Below are positions 37,899 through 46,514 of a stretch of DNA of 64,000 nucleotides, one piece after another. Position 1 is the stretch's first letter. Every line of letters begins with the position of its first letter. A program made the translations under genes and the position numbers. Source of the stretch: UBA10183 sp041653835. Lineage in GTDB: Bacteria > Omnitrophota > Gorgyraeia > Gorgyraeales > Gorgyraeaceae. The stretch covers positions 1-64,000 of the forward strand of contig JBAZEP010000001.1 in assembly GCA_041653835.1 (NCBI GenBank), in the 5' to 3' direction. Under the pieces are notes generated by a model. That model had not been told where the DNA came from and did not search any database. It worked only from the letters and a program-made list of their open reading frames with translations.

Positions 37899-39703
37899 AT
37901 GATCCTCTCCAGGTCCATTATTATCCCCTCCGCCTCTTTAAGCGTGTTCTCCATATCTTCCCTGGAAAACTTTACCGGCGCGAACCGGGCCATATCGCAA
38001 TCATCGAATAATATCTTTACCTTCGCGATGACATCATCTCTTACCCCGGAACCTTTTAATCTATACTCCAGCAGGTCTTTTGTGATAGACGGATGCGGGA
38101 TGTTCAATTTATCGGCAATATATTCTATTACCGCCCTGTATATCTCGGTATAAAATTCCCCGGCCGCGTTCCCCGCCATTATTTTTTTTGCTCCTTTGAG
38201 CCTTTTGGAGGCGGAACCTCGTGCCCGCAGCGACCTCGCGTAGCCTATATCAGTCTTCAACCTGTTTACATACAGGGTATATAAATAAAGCGCGATGAGG
38301 ATAAAAAGCGGGAATATATTAAGCGATAAAAATATTTTATTTTTGTATAGAAATCTATTTTTAGATTTAAGCGCCGTAGGAAAAAGTTTTATATGCGCTA
38401 TGTCTTTTTTCAGAAGACGCACTTCTTCCGGGGCAGAGCGCATAATAGCAGCGGGTTCTTCTTTTGATCCCGTGACATTTACGGCCATGGCTTCGACCCG
38501 TTTATTTACATAGTCTTTCAGGGCGGGGTCGAAATAGCTGTATTCTATGGGGCCTATCGACAACTCCTCTTCCTTGCCGGGGATTATCATCTTTTCAAAT
38601 ATCTTCTCTCCCTGGACCACATAGTTATCCTTCGAGATATTTTCGGAACTTCCGGCTTCGTAAAATTTAGCGTCCGGGATATCCGGGATCGCGGGTGATG
38701 ATATTGTTTTTATATTGCCTTTTCCTTTTATGCCGATCTTCAGGTTTACAGGCTGGTTTTCTTCCACTGAATTTTTATCGACGCTTACGGAGATATCAAA
38801 ACTTCCCACGTCTCCCTTGAAATTCAGCGGCCTGCCCTGGTCAGGCAAAGGCATTATTTCCACTTTTATAGGTTCCGTCATGAGGATCACGGGTTTTCCC
38901 CTTTTTAACATTCCGAACGGGTCGCGGTCAAATATATCAAAAGGATTTTTTGAGAAAAACCTGTCTATGTCTTCCACGCTGGCTTCTAATCTCGCCTGCC
39001 CTATCGTGAATTCTCCCGGGCCCGTGGCGAAAAGCGCGGTCTTGATCTCCGTCACAAGATATCTCGTACCGTTTATGATTTTATAATATTTTTTCTGGGG
39101 AGGCATATCTTCCGTCCAAAAACCCGTGGTGGAAGGCGGATTATATACAGGATTATCAAATAAATTAACCGCCTGGTACACCGCGAAAGTAAGGGTTATC
39201 TGTTCATTCACATATGCCCTGAGCTTATCTACATATGCTTCTATGAAGAGCTCTTTCCCTTGCTCGGGCCTGGCGCCTTCTTCTCCGGATTGAGCGGGGA
39301 GCGGCTGGTTTTGTTGTTGGGCGCCCGGCGGCAATACCTTGATATTTATAGGGCCTGCTGAATATACCTTACCTTTGTAATCTATGGTAAAAGGCCCTAA
39401 CTCGTGATCCCCCGCGCTATTAGGCACCAGTATATAATTAAATGATATCGAACTAGAAATCTTATTGTTTATAATAGACAGGTTCTGGGATCTTCCTGAA
39501 GAATAAGCTGTAAAACCTTTCAACTCCGGGATATCCGGCTGTGGGATATCGGATGCGCTGCCGGTCACGGTTATGGTAAGGGACAATTGGCTGTCTATGG
39601 TGATTTCCCGCTTGTCTGTATCCGCGGAAATACTTATATCATCGGCGTAACAAACCGGGGCTATTAAAAAACCTAATAAAAAAATGCTTATAATATATCT
39701 CAT
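37895..39703 (-). CDS. batD: BatD family protein
   Basis: 602 residues. A signal peptide (YIISIFLLGFLIAPVCYA) leads into several beta-sandwich domains (SADTDKREITIDSQLSLTITV; VYNPPSTTGFWTE), typical of the oxygen-tolerance protein BatD, with one membrane helix at about 450. The cytoplasmic C-terminal part (FYTEIYRAVIEYIADKL; FDDCDMARFAPVKFSREDMENTLKEAEGII) closely resembles the DUF4381-like protein upstream. A family A palindrome separates it from batC and ends 6 bp before its start codon. Confidence 0.9.
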   Translation of the reverse strand: MRYIISIFLLGFLIAPVCYADDISISADTDKREITIDSQLSLTITVTGSASDIPQPDIPELKGFTAYSSGRSQNLSIINNKISSSISFNYILVPNSAGDHELGPFTIDYKGKVYSAGPINIKVLPPGAQQQNQPLPAQSGEEGARPEQGKELFIEAYVDKLRAYVNEQITLTFAVYQAVNLFDNPVYNPPSTTGFWTEDMPPQKKYYKIINGTRYLVTEIKTALFATGPGEFTIGQARLEASVEDIDRFFSKNPFDIFDRDPFGMLKRGKPVILMTEPIKVEIMPLPDQGRPLNFKGDVGSFDISVSVDKNSVEENQPVNLKIGIKGKGNIKTISSPAIPDIPDAKFYEAGSSENISKDNYVVQGEKIFEKMIIPGKEEELSIGPIEYSYFDPALKDYVNKRVEAMAVNVTGSKEEPAAIMRSAPEEVRLLKKDIAHIKLFPTALKSKNRFLYKNKIFLSLNIFPLFILIALYLYTLYVNRLKTDIGYARSLRARGSASKRLKGAKKIMAGNAAGEFYTEIYRAVIEYIADKLNIPHPSITKDLLEYRLKGSGVRDDVIAKVKILFDDCDMARFAPVKFSREDMENTLKEAEGIIMDLERII

Positions 39704-39709
39704 ATCCCA

Positions 39710-39746
39710 AAGGCGACAAAAATGACACTGTCACTTTTGTCGCCTT
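39710..39746. repeat. Intercistronic palindrome, family A (batC/batD)
   Basis: 18+1+18 bp with one mismatch, core GACACTGTC, arms AAGGCGACAAAA. It begins 11 bp after the batC stop codon and ends 6 bp before the batD ATG. Confidence 0.92.
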
Positions 39747-39757
39747 ACGTAGTGTCG

Positions 39758-40522
39758 TTACCAGTCTTTATCCACTCTATACCGGCCTTCCGCAGGCCTC
39801 TTCCTTAACTCTTCCTGTAAATCTTTTTCGTCATCCTTTACCGCGTCCAGGAGCCTGACCGCGTCTTCTCTGGACATCTGCTCTTCGCGCTCTGCTGTAG
39901 AAGGCTTTTTCTCGGCACCCTCAGTCTCAGGCTTTTCTTCCCCGGCGGACTTCTGTTTATTTTCCTGCATCCCGTTCCCTTCTTCGGGTTTTTCCTGTTC
40001 CGCTTTCTGCCCCTGTGCTTCCTGCTGTTCAGCGCTTTTCTGTTCTTGTTTTTCCTCTTCCCCTTTGCCTTGTTCCTGCTTAGATTCCTGTTCCTTCTGT
40101 TCTTCCAGCTTCTTTTTTATGAACTCTATATTATATTTAGCGTCTTCGTCATCCGGATTTATCTCAAGGCTTTTTTTATAATCCTCTATCGCCTCGGGTA
40201 ATTTTCCCATCCTGTAATGCGTATTGCCCATATTATAATACGCCTTTTGCCGGAGTTCACTATCTTTTGAATCAAGTGTTCTTTGGTATTGGTTGAACGC
40301 GTCTTCATATTTCTCCAGCTCGTACAGGCCGTTGCCTATATTATAACGGAGCTTCCCGTTCTCCGGATTTTCCGTCTGCGCCTCGCGCCATTTGGACAGC
40401 GCCTCGTCGATCTTCCCTTCTTTATAGAGCCTGCCCGCCTCTTTATTCTTCGAGACAAGGGAATCGCCCCAAGTCCAGCCAAGAGTTGAAACACAGAATA
40501 AAAATATCAGCGCGAGTCTCAT
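39758..40522 (-). CDS. batC: BatC-like TPR protein
   Basis: 254 residues. A signal peptide precedes three TPR units (SKNKEAGRLYKEGKIDEALSKWREA; LYELEKYEDAFNQYQRTL; YRMGKLPEAIEDYKKSLEINPD) and a long Glu/Lys/Gln-rich tail, probably extended in the periplasm. TPR proteins with such tails sit between BatB and BatD in known Bat operons. It overlaps batB by 4 bp. Confidence 0.85.
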   Translation of the reverse strand: MRLALIFLFCVSTLGWTWGDSLVSKNKEAGRLYKEGKIDEALSKWREAQTENPENGKLRYNIGNGLYELEKYEDAFNQYQRTLDSKDSELRQKAYYNMGNTHYRMGKLPEAIEDYKKSLEINPDDEDAKYNIEFIKKKLEEQKEQESKQEQGKGEEEKQEQKSAEQQEAQGQKAEQEKPEEGNGMQENKQKSAGEEKPETEGAEKKPSTAEREEQMSREDAVRLLDAVKDDEKDLQEELRKRPAEGRYRVDKDW

Positions 40523-41520
40523 TTCTTTTTCTTATCTCCTATTATAAACTCCACGCACAATAATATCAAAGCTATCCCGAGAAAATACTGGAACCTGTCT
40601 TCATATCGCGTAAACAGCCTGCTCGAAAGTTCTTTCTTTTCCATTTTGCTTATATCGCCATAAATCCTGTCAAGCTCCAACCCGCCGGCCGTAGCGCGAT
40701 AATATTTACCGTCCGTAACAAGCGCTATCTTCCGGAGCGTCTCCTCATCCAGCCTGCTCATTACAACCTCTCCCCTCTTGTCTTTTTTATATCCGCTTGT
40801 CTGGCCGGACTGATCCACGACAGGGATAGGCTCGCCTTTTGATGTGCCTATACCTATTGTATATACAACGATGCCCGCTTTTTTAGCCTCATTGGCGGCC
40901 CCTATCGGGTCTGTGTCATGGTCTTCACCGTCCGTTAGAAGCACCAGCACCTTATGTTTTCTCTCTTTTTTCGCGAACCCTTTCACGGCATTTTTGATCG
41001 CGTCCCCTATGGCTGTTCCGGGCTTAGGCATCATGCCCGGCGATATCACGCTCAAAAACATTTTCGCCGCGTTATAATCCAGCGTCAATGGGCATTGCAT
41101 AAAACTATTTCCCTCGAAGGTAAGGATACCTATCCTGTCGCCTTTTAATTTATCGATAAGAGACCTGATCTCCAGTTTGGCCTTTTCCAGCCTGTCCGGC
41201 TTTATGTCCCGGGCCCGCATGCTCAAAGACGTGTCTATGGCTATTATGATATCAACCCCGTAACGTTTCGCCATGGTAAGGCTGGCGCCGAGCTGGGGCA
41301 TGGCCAAAGAAAAAATTAAGAAGATCACGGTTATTGTTATTAAAATTTTTTTCGCTTTTTCCTTGGCCGGGCTTTTTGATAAAAAAAGCTTTTCTATCAA
41401 AACCGGGTCCCCGAATTTTTCTATCTTCCTCCTTCTATCTATCGCGATAAATATGTAAAACACCGCCAATAGCGGTATCAATAAAAAAAGGTTAAGGTAT
41501 GCGGGCGAGCCCCAATGCAT
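40519..41520 (-). CDS. batB: BatB von Willebrand A protein
   Basis: 333 residues: two N-terminal membrane helices, a vWA domain with the MIDAS motif DTSLSMRARDI, and a C-terminal helix (YFLGIALILLCVEFIIG). The vWA domain faces the periplasm. LTLDYNAAKMFLSVISPGMMPKPGTAIGDAI holds the second metal-binding part. It pairs with BatA, 8 bp upstream. Known Bat systems have both in one complex. Confidence 0.93.
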   Translation of the reverse strand: MHWGSPAYLNLFLLIPLLAVFYIFIAIDRRRKIEKFGDPVLIEKLFLSKSPAKEKAKKILITITVIFLIFSLAMPQLGASLTMAKRYGVDIIIAIDTSLSMRARDIKPDRLEKAKLEIRSLIDKLKGDRIGILTFEGNSFMQCPLTLDYNAAKMFLSVISPGMMPKPGTAIGDAIKNAVKGFAKKERKHKVLVLLTDGEDHDTDPIGAANEAKKAGIVVYTIGIGTSKGEPIPVVDQSGQTSGYKKDKRGEVVMSRLDEETLRKIALVTDGKYYRATAGGLELDRIYGDISKMEKKELSSRLFTRYEDRFQYFLGIALILLCVEFIIGDKKKK

Positions 41521-41528
41521 AAAAACTC

Positions 41529-42518
41529 CTAAGGTATTTTTCTGAACATGGTGTTGGCCAGCGCTGTCTCCGCGAGAAGCAGTATGAAACCGGGCAATAT
41601 GAAAAACCCCGCTAACTCGGTATAGTCCGCGTATTCCTTTGTCTCTATCTTTGTTTTTTCAAGCTTGCCTATCGTATCGTAAATCTCCCTCAATCCGTCT
41701 TTATCCTTTGCCCTGAAATACAACCCGCCCGTATCGGCGGCTATAGTTTTAAGGAGTGCTTCGTCTATTTCTGTTTCCACGCGCACATATCTTTTTCCGA
41801 AAAAAGGATCATCCATCGGATACATGGCGCCGCCCGGTTTTCCCGCGCCTATTGTATATATCTTTATCCCGAGCGCCTTTGCCGCCCTGGCCGCGGTCAG
41901 GGGATCTATGGTGCCGGTGTTATTGATGCCATCCGTCAAAAGTATGATTATCCTGCTTTTCGCGCCGGAATCCCTGAGCCTGTTTACGGCATTGGCGATC
42001 GCCATGCCTATGGCGGTCCCGTCTTCTATCATGCCTATATCCACTTTATCCAGGAGCTCCAGGAGCGTCCCATAGTCGATAGTGAGGGGGCACTGGGTCA
42101 TGCTGTATCTTGAAAAAATAACCAGGCCAATCCTGTCATTCTGCCTGGATATTATGAACTCTCTTAAAGCATCTTTTGCCGCGCCCAATCTGTTCTGCGG
42201 GACAAAATCTTCGGCTTTCATACTGCCCGAGATATCCAGAGTAAGCATAATATCGATGCCCTCGGTTATTATCTCTTCCTCCTTTTGCCCTGCCTGGGGC
42301 CTGGCGAGCGCCAGGATAAAAATAAATACAGCGGCCATCCTCAATATCATAGGCAGATGCCTGTATCTGACGCGCATCCCGGGAGTTATATTCTTGGGAA
42401 TGGCTATGTCTGAAAATATGATCCCTGCTTCGCGCAATTTAGCCCGCCTGAAATAATACCAGATAAGCAACGGGATGACACCGAGCAATAATAAAAATAA
42501 AGGATTGGCGAATCTCAT
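41529..42518 (-). CDS. batA: BatA von Willebrand A protein
   Basis: 329 residues from the ATG at 42518 (an upstream TTG in a palindrome is less likely). Two N-terminal helices (ANPLFLLLLGVIPLLIWYYF), a vWA domain with an intact MIDAS (DISGSMKAEDF) and a C-terminal helix. YSMTQCPLTIDYGTLLELLDKVDIGMIEDGTAIGMAI is shared with BatB. The palindrome at 42532-42569 covers the junction with the gene before it. Confidence 0.93.
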   Translation of the reverse strand: MRFANPLFLLLLGVIPLLIWYYFRRAKLREAGIIFSDIAIPKNITPGMRVRYRHLPMILRMAAVFIFILALARPQAGQKEEEIITEGIDIMLTLDISGSMKAEDFVPQNRLGAAKDALREFIISRQNDRIGLVIFSRYSMTQCPLTIDYGTLLELLDKVDIGMIEDGTAIGMAIANAVNRLRDSGAKSRIIILLTDGINNTGTIDPLTAARAAKALGIKIYTIGAGKPGGAMYPMDDPFFGKRYVRVETEIDEALLKTIAADTGGLYFRAKDKDGLREIYDTIGKLEKTKIETKEYADYTELAGFFILPGFILLLAETALANTMFRKIP

Positions 42519-42531
42519 TAAAACCTCAAAA

Positions 42532-42569
42532 CCCAAACCCGCATTGGGTCACCCCAATGCGGGTTTGGG
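42532..42569. repeat. Nested palindrome at the DUF4381-batA junction
   Basis: Perfect 17+4+17 bp; arms CCCAAACCCGCATTGGG. Each arm can fold alone (CCCAA/TTGGG). The TGA stop codon of the DUF4381-like gene is in the centre (42549-42551) and its last residues PKPALG are written by one arm. Confidence 0.93.
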
Positions 42570-43061
42570 GGTGGTCACATCTACAATCTCTTCCGCTTTT
42601 TTATATGCCTCTTCTGTTTCTTCCACGGCAGGCGTATATTTCGCGAATTTAACCATATCGCAGTCTTCAAGAAAACTATTTATCGTGTCCGCGTGCCGGC
42701 GTTCCATGCCTGTAGACCTCATCTCCTGAAAAAGCTCCCACGTAGTCCTGTCCATGGCGGATATGACAAACCTGTTTTCTATATATGCCCTGATTATATC
42801 CGAAAGCCTTATATAATATTCTTTGATCATTCCTTTTTCCGCGAGCCGCATGCCTTTAAGGGCATTTAAAGCATCCCTGGCTATCTCATCCGCCGGCCTC
42901 GGGGACAGGGAAGGCCCCTCTTTTTTCCTTTTTTTAATCCTAAAGTACATAATGACTGCTGTTATGATAAGTAACGCTAAAAGCAAAGCAAGAAGCCGGG
43001 CAAGCGGAAATTTCCCGGCTATATCCACAATGTCTTTTAACGGCCTTATATCATCATTCAT
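42549..43061 (-). CDS. DUF4381-like Bat operon membrane protein
   Basis: 170 residues: one membrane helix (FPLARLLALLLALLIITAVIMYF) and a cytoplasmic domain with YYIRLSDIIRAYIENRFVISAMDRTTWELFQEM and FLEDCDMVKFAKYTPAVEETEEAYKKAEEIV. DUF4381-type proteins are regular members of MoxR/Bat operons, role unknown. The second half matches the C-terminus of BatD in this operon, suggesting a shared module. Its C-terminal PKPALG and its stop are supplied by a palindrome. It overlaps the DUF167 gene by 4 bp. Confidence 0.78.
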   Translation of the reverse strand: MNDDIRPLKDIVDIAGKFPLARLLALLLALLIITAVIMYFRIKKRKKEGPSLSPRPADEIARDALNALKGMRLAEKGMIKEYYIRLSDIIRAYIENRFVISAMDRTTWELFQEMRSTGMERRHADTINSFLEDCDMVKFAKYTPAVEETEEAYKKAEEIVDVTTPKPALG

Positions 43062-43279
43062 CCGCTGATCTCCGCTATTTTTTTATTGCTTGTCCCGCCC
43101 GATACTATCCTGATATCGCGTTCCCTGACGCCGAATTTCACCGAAAGAAGTTCTATTACCCTTTTATTCGCCTTCCCTCTTTCCGGCGGAGGGGATACCT
43201 TTACCTTGTAATTATTTTCCGATATCTTTTCAACACCCTCTCTTTTAGCTCCCGCTATAACCTTTAAATTTATTTTCAT
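43058..43279 (-). CDS. DUF167/YggU family protein
   Basis: 73 residues. KVSPPPERGKANKRVIELLSVKFGV is the conserved core of the YggU/DUF167 family, an alpha/beta fold of unknown function. Insertion between DUF58 and the DUF4381-like gene is an addition to the usual Bat order, and close packing (10 bp and 4 bp) shows it is cotranscribed. Confidence 0.88.
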   Translation of the reverse strand: MKINLKVIAGAKREGVEKISENNYKVKVSPPPERGKANKRVIELLSVKFGVRERDIRIVSGGTSNKKIAEISG

Positions 43280-43289
43280 AATATCACCT

Positions 43290-44168
43290 CTACCGGAATC
43301 TTCTAGCGCGCATCTTGAAAAAACGTATCAACGGCTGTATATAAGGTTTATCCGTGGAGATGTCTATTGAATCGATGCCGATGGACCTGAATGCCTTATT
43401 CCTGGCGTCCACGGAAAAATCCTTTTTCTTCGCGAACTCCTTTTTTAGGGAACTATCCCCTGTATCAACGAATAAAATCTCCCCGGTTTCCGCGTCCTCG
43501 AATTCCACAAGGCCTATATCTGGAAGTATTTTTTCCGCGGGATCGGATATGGAGATAGCCGTGATATCATGCCGTTTATTGATTATCCTCAGGAGTTTCT
43601 CGTAACCGGAATCCATAAAATCCGAGATAAGGAATACGACCGAACGTTTATTCAGGACTCTGCCAAGATATTCAAGCGCGGAATTTATGGATGTTTTCCT
43701 GGACCCGGGCTTATAATACAGGAGTTCCCTTATCACCCTCAATACATGCGGCCTGCCTTTTTGGGGGGGGATGAATTTTTCCACTTTATCCGTGAATAAC
43801 AAGAGCCCTATCTTGTCGTTATTTTTTATAGCGCTGAGAGAAAGCACCGCCCCTATCTCCGCCATCAATTCCGTCTTCATCTTGTTCCTGGTGCCGAAAC
43901 CCCCGGAACCGCTGATGTCAGCCATTATTATTACGGTAAGTTCCCTTTCTTCTACGAATTTTTTGACGTATGGATGGCCTGTCCTGGCGGTGACGTTCCA
44001 GTCTATCGAACGTATGTCGTCGCCCGGCACATATTCCCGGACCTCGTGGAACTCCATGCCCCTGCCTTTGAATACAGACTCGTATTCTCCGGCAAAGACA
44101 TCGTTCACGAGCCTCCCGGTCATTATCTCTATCTGCCTGACTTTCTTTAGGATTTCCTTCGGGATCAT
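43290..44168 (-). CDS. DUF58 domain protein
   Basis: 292 residues. The region FKGRGMEFHEVREYVPGDDIRSIDWNVTARTGHPYVKKFVEERELTVIIMADISGSG is the DUF58 signature followed by a vWA-like MIDAS (DISGSG). DUF58 proteins accompany MoxR ATPases and are presumed substrates or adaptors. It overlaps moxR by 4 bp (ATGA type), consistent with coupled translation. Confidence 0.93.
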   Translation of the reverse strand: MIPKEILKKVRQIEIMTGRLVNDVFAGEYESVFKGRGMEFHEVREYVPGDDIRSIDWNVTARTGHPYVKKFVEERELTVIIMADISGSGGFGTRNKMKTELMAEIGAVLSLSAIKNNDKIGLLLFTDKVEKFIPPQKGRPHVLRVIRELLYYKPGSRKTSINSALEYLGRVLNKRSVVFLISDFMDSGYEKLLRIINKRHDITAISISDPAEKILPDIGLVEFEDAETGEILFVDTGDSSLKKEFAKKKDFSVDARNKAFRSIGIDSIDISTDKPYIQPLIRFFKMRARRFR

Positions 44169-45172
44169 GGAACTTCTATTTCATCAAAAATTTTCTTTAC
44201 TATATCCTCGCTCGTCATCTCTTCGGCCTCCGCTTCGTAGGTAACGATAACGCGGTGCCTGAGGATATCCATGCCCACCGCCTTTATATCCTCGGGGATC
44301 ACATAACCCCTGCCGCGTATAAAGGCATGCGCCTTACTGGCTATATTAAGGTATATCGATGCCCTCGGGGACGCCCCATAGGCGATGAAATTTTTTATGT
44401 TCAGTTTATAGTCTTCGGGTAAACGCGTCGCGTAAACTATATTCACTATGTAATCTTTTATTTTTTCATCCATATATATCTCATTCACTATCTCCCTGGC
44501 CTTCAGGATATCCTGCGGAGAGACTATCGCCTTTACTTCTTCCGGGTTATGCCCTGCCATGCGCTCCATAATTTCCTTTTCTTCTTTCTTATCCGGATAT
44601 ACTACCTTTATTTTCAGCATGAACCTGTCTATCTGCGCCTCGGGCAGGGGATATGTCCCCTCCTGCTCTATGGGGTTCTGCGTAGCGAGTACCAGGAATG
44701 GCTCTTCCAGCGGAAAGGTTTTTTCTCCTATGGTAACCTGCCTTTCCTGCATAGCTTCAAGAAGCGCGCTCTGCACCTTCGCGGGTGCCCTGTTGATCTC
44801 ATCCGCGAGTATAAGATTCGAGAATATAGGGCCTTTTTTTGTAGTGAAAGTTCCGTCTTTAGGATTATATATAGGCGTCCCTATTAAGTCCGCTGGTAAT
44901 AGATCAGGCGTGAATTGAATTCGCTGGAATTTAGTCTGGATACATCTGGCAAGCGTTTTGACCGCGAGCGTCTTGGCTAAGCCGGGTACTCCTTCTATCA
45001 ATATATGGCCGTTCGCCAGGATGGCTATAAGGAGCCTGTCCACAAGATAACGCTGTCCTACTATCACCTTTGATAACTCCCGCGTTATTTCCTGGATAAA
45101 CAGGCTTGAGCCTTTGACCTTCTCGTTGATTTGTCTGATGTCCTGGCCGTACTTTGGGTTGAAATCGGTCAT
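44165..45172 (-). CDS. MoxR-family AAA ATPase
   Basis: 335 residues. Walker A GVPGLAKT, Walker B LILADEINRAPAK, sensor 1 LATQNPIEQEGTYPLPEAQIDRFML and the C-terminal helical lid (GASPRASIYLNIASKA) place it in the MoxR family, predicted chaperones that mature vWA proteins, here BatA, BatB and DUF58. First gene of the Bat operon. Its GGAGG ribosome-binding site is the edge of a palindromic element. Confidence 0.95.
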   Translation of the reverse strand: MTDFNPKYGQDIRQINEKVKGSSLFIQEITRELSKVIVGQRYLVDRLLIAILANGHILIEGVPGLAKTLAVKTLARCIQTKFQRIQFTPDLLPADLIGTPIYNPKDGTFTTKKGPIFSNLILADEINRAPAKVQSALLEAMQERQVTIGEKTFPLEEPFLVLATQNPIEQEGTYPLPEAQIDRFMLKIKVVYPDKKEEKEIMERMAGHNPEEVKAIVSPQDILKAREIVNEIYMDEKIKDYIVNIVYATRLPEDYKLNIKNFIAYGASPRASIYLNIASKAHAFIRGRGYVIPEDIKAVGMDILRHRVIVTYEAEAEEMTSEDIVKKIFDEIEVP

Positions 45173-45181
45173 ATTTACCTC

Positions 45182-45250
45182 CGAATTTTGTGAAACAAAA
45201 TTCGTCCCGAGTCCGCCCCGCCACCAAAGATGGCGGTCGAGACGAGGGAC
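45182..45250. repeat. Double-hairpin element, family D (htpX/moxR)
   Basis: A perfect palindrome CGAATTTTG-TGAAA-CAAAATTCG (45182-45204) is joined to a second, looser hairpin running from GTCCC to GGGAC (45204-45250) with inner stem GCCA/TGGC. The edge supplies GGAGG for moxR. The same two-part layout recurs at 62773-62836. Confidence 0.85.
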
Positions 45251-45258
45251 TTTTTCCT

Positions 45259-46092
45259 TTATATTTGCATATTCTCCAATCTTTTTACCCTCTCCCTTAT
45301 AGGCGGGTGCGTGCTGAAAAGCGCGGCTATGGCGCTGGCGCTCAAAGGATTTACTATAAATAAATGCGCTGTTGCCTGGTTTGCGGCCATTGGATAAACC
45401 TTATTGCCTTTTTCTAATTTTAAAAGCGCGCGGCTTAACCCTGAAGTATTACCCGCTATCCTCGCGCCTTTTGTGTCCGCGGCGTATTCCCTGGTCCTGG
45501 AAATCGCTAGTTGTATCAGCATAGCGGCTATGGGCGCCACTATCAGCATGACCAGCACCCCTATTCCGTTCCTGTCCCTCGAGGACCTGCCTCCGAATAT
45601 AGCCGCCCACCTTGCCCAGTTGGCTATCATGGTGATCGCGCCCGCGATAGTAGCTGTTACGGTCATTATCAGGGTGTCCCTGTTCTTTATATGCGAAAGT
45701 TCATGCGCTATTACGCCTTTCAATTCTTCCCTGTCCAGGAGATTCAATATACCCTGGGTAACGCACACAGCCGCGTGTTTGGGTGAACGGCCCGTGGCAA
45801 AGGCATTAGGGGTGTCCTGCGGGGCTATGTATATTTTAGGCATAGGCATATCAGCTGACATCACAAGGGTTTTGACTATATTATAAAGTTCAGGCACTTC
45901 TTTTATGTCCGCTTCCTTGGCCCTGTACATCTTAAGCACTATCTTATCGCTTAGCCAATACGACACCATATTCATCATAAAAGCGAATATAAACGCGTAG
46001 ATAGCGCCTGCTTGTCCCCCGAAATACCCGCCTATTAATACAAAAATCATGGTCAGGATGACCAGCAATAGGCCTGTTTTGATATAATTCAT
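45259..46092 (-). CDS. htpX: Membrane zinc metalloprotease HtpX
   Basis: 277 residues, M48 family. The zinc motif HELSHIKNRD lies near residue 128, with the third ligand Glu in SRTREYAADTKGARIAG. Four hydrophobic helices. APQDTPNAFATGRSPKHAAVCVTQGIL is characteristic. HtpX removes misfolded membrane proteins with FtsH and suits an envelope-stress neighbourhood. It has a good GAGGAGG site. Confidence 0.96.
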   Translation of the reverse strand: MNYIKTGLLLVILTMIFVLIGGYFGGQAGAIYAFIFAFMMNMVSYWLSDKIVLKMYRAKEADIKEVPELYNIVKTLVMSADMPMPKIYIAPQDTPNAFATGRSPKHAAVCVTQGILNLLDREELKGVIAHELSHIKNRDTLIMTVTATIAGAITMIANWARWAAIFGGRSSRDRNGIGVLVMLIVAPIAAMLIQLAISRTREYAADTKGARIAGNTSGLSRALLKLEKGNKVYPMAANQATAHLFIVNPLSASAIAALFSTHPPIRERVKRLENMQI

Positions 46093-46101
46093 AAATCCTC
46101 C

Positions 46102-46165
46102 TCAAATGAGCAGGCAACTTACATCGCGCCAATGTGCTCCGTAAGTCATGTCCTCACTTAAATGA
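46102..46165. repeat. Imperfect palindrome, family C (46221 gene/htpX)
   Basis: ACTTAC and GTAAGT face each other across an 18-base loop, with further partial pairing outward (CTCAAATGAG against CTCACTTAAATGA). The ACTTAC..TCCGTAAGTCATG part matches 27169-27225. It ends close to the htpX ribosome-binding site. Confidence 0.7.
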
Positions 46166-46168
46166 AGA

Positions 46169-46190
46169 GAGCCCTCATGCCGCAGGGCTC
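46169..46190 (-). terminator. Hairpin terminator of the 74-residue gene
   Basis: GAGCCCT and AGGGCTC (7 bp) enclose an 8-base loop. On the minus strand it is followed by TCTTCATTT, a modest U-rich tail. It lies 30 bp past the stop codon. Confidence 0.6.
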
Positions 46191-46220
46191 ATCTTCGATT
46201 AATCATATTTTATAACAACC

Positions 46221-46445
46221 TTATTTCTTCTCTTCTGTCTTGGGTTTCGCTTCTTCTTTCTTCGCCTGCATACAGTCTTTTACTTCGCTTATGCCGGCAA
46301 AAAGAGCCGCGAGGCCGCCTAAGATCAATATAGGTGGAACCGAACCTTTAAGCAGTGTCACAAAACTATACCACCATGTCGCGAGGCCCCATATACCTAA
46401 TATAATGCTTATTAGTCCGCCAAGTACTGTTATATATTTACCCAT
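46221..46445 (-). CDS. Small two-helix membrane protein
   Basis: 74 residues: two hydrophobic helices (VLGGLISIILGIWGLATWWY; ILILGGLAALFAGISEV) and a charged tail (KKEEAKPKTEEKK) that should be cytoplasmic. A strong AGGAGGAG site and a consensus promoter show that it is a real, separately transcribed gene. I know no function. Confidence 0.78.
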   Translation of the reverse strand: MGKYITVLGGLISIILGIWGLATWWYSFVTLLKGSVPPILILGGLAALFAGISEVKDCMQAKKEEAKPKTEEKK

Positions 46446-46480
46446 TTTTACTCCTCCTTTTACTATTTTAACGATATCAA

Positions 46481-46509
46481 TTTATACCATTTAAAGGCGG
46501 GATTGTCAA
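46481..46509 (-). promoter_or_regulatory. Promoter of the small membrane protein gene
   Basis: On the minus strand: TTGACA (46509-46504), 17 bases, TATAAA (46486-46481). Confidence 0.8.
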
Positions 46510-46514
46510 TACCT

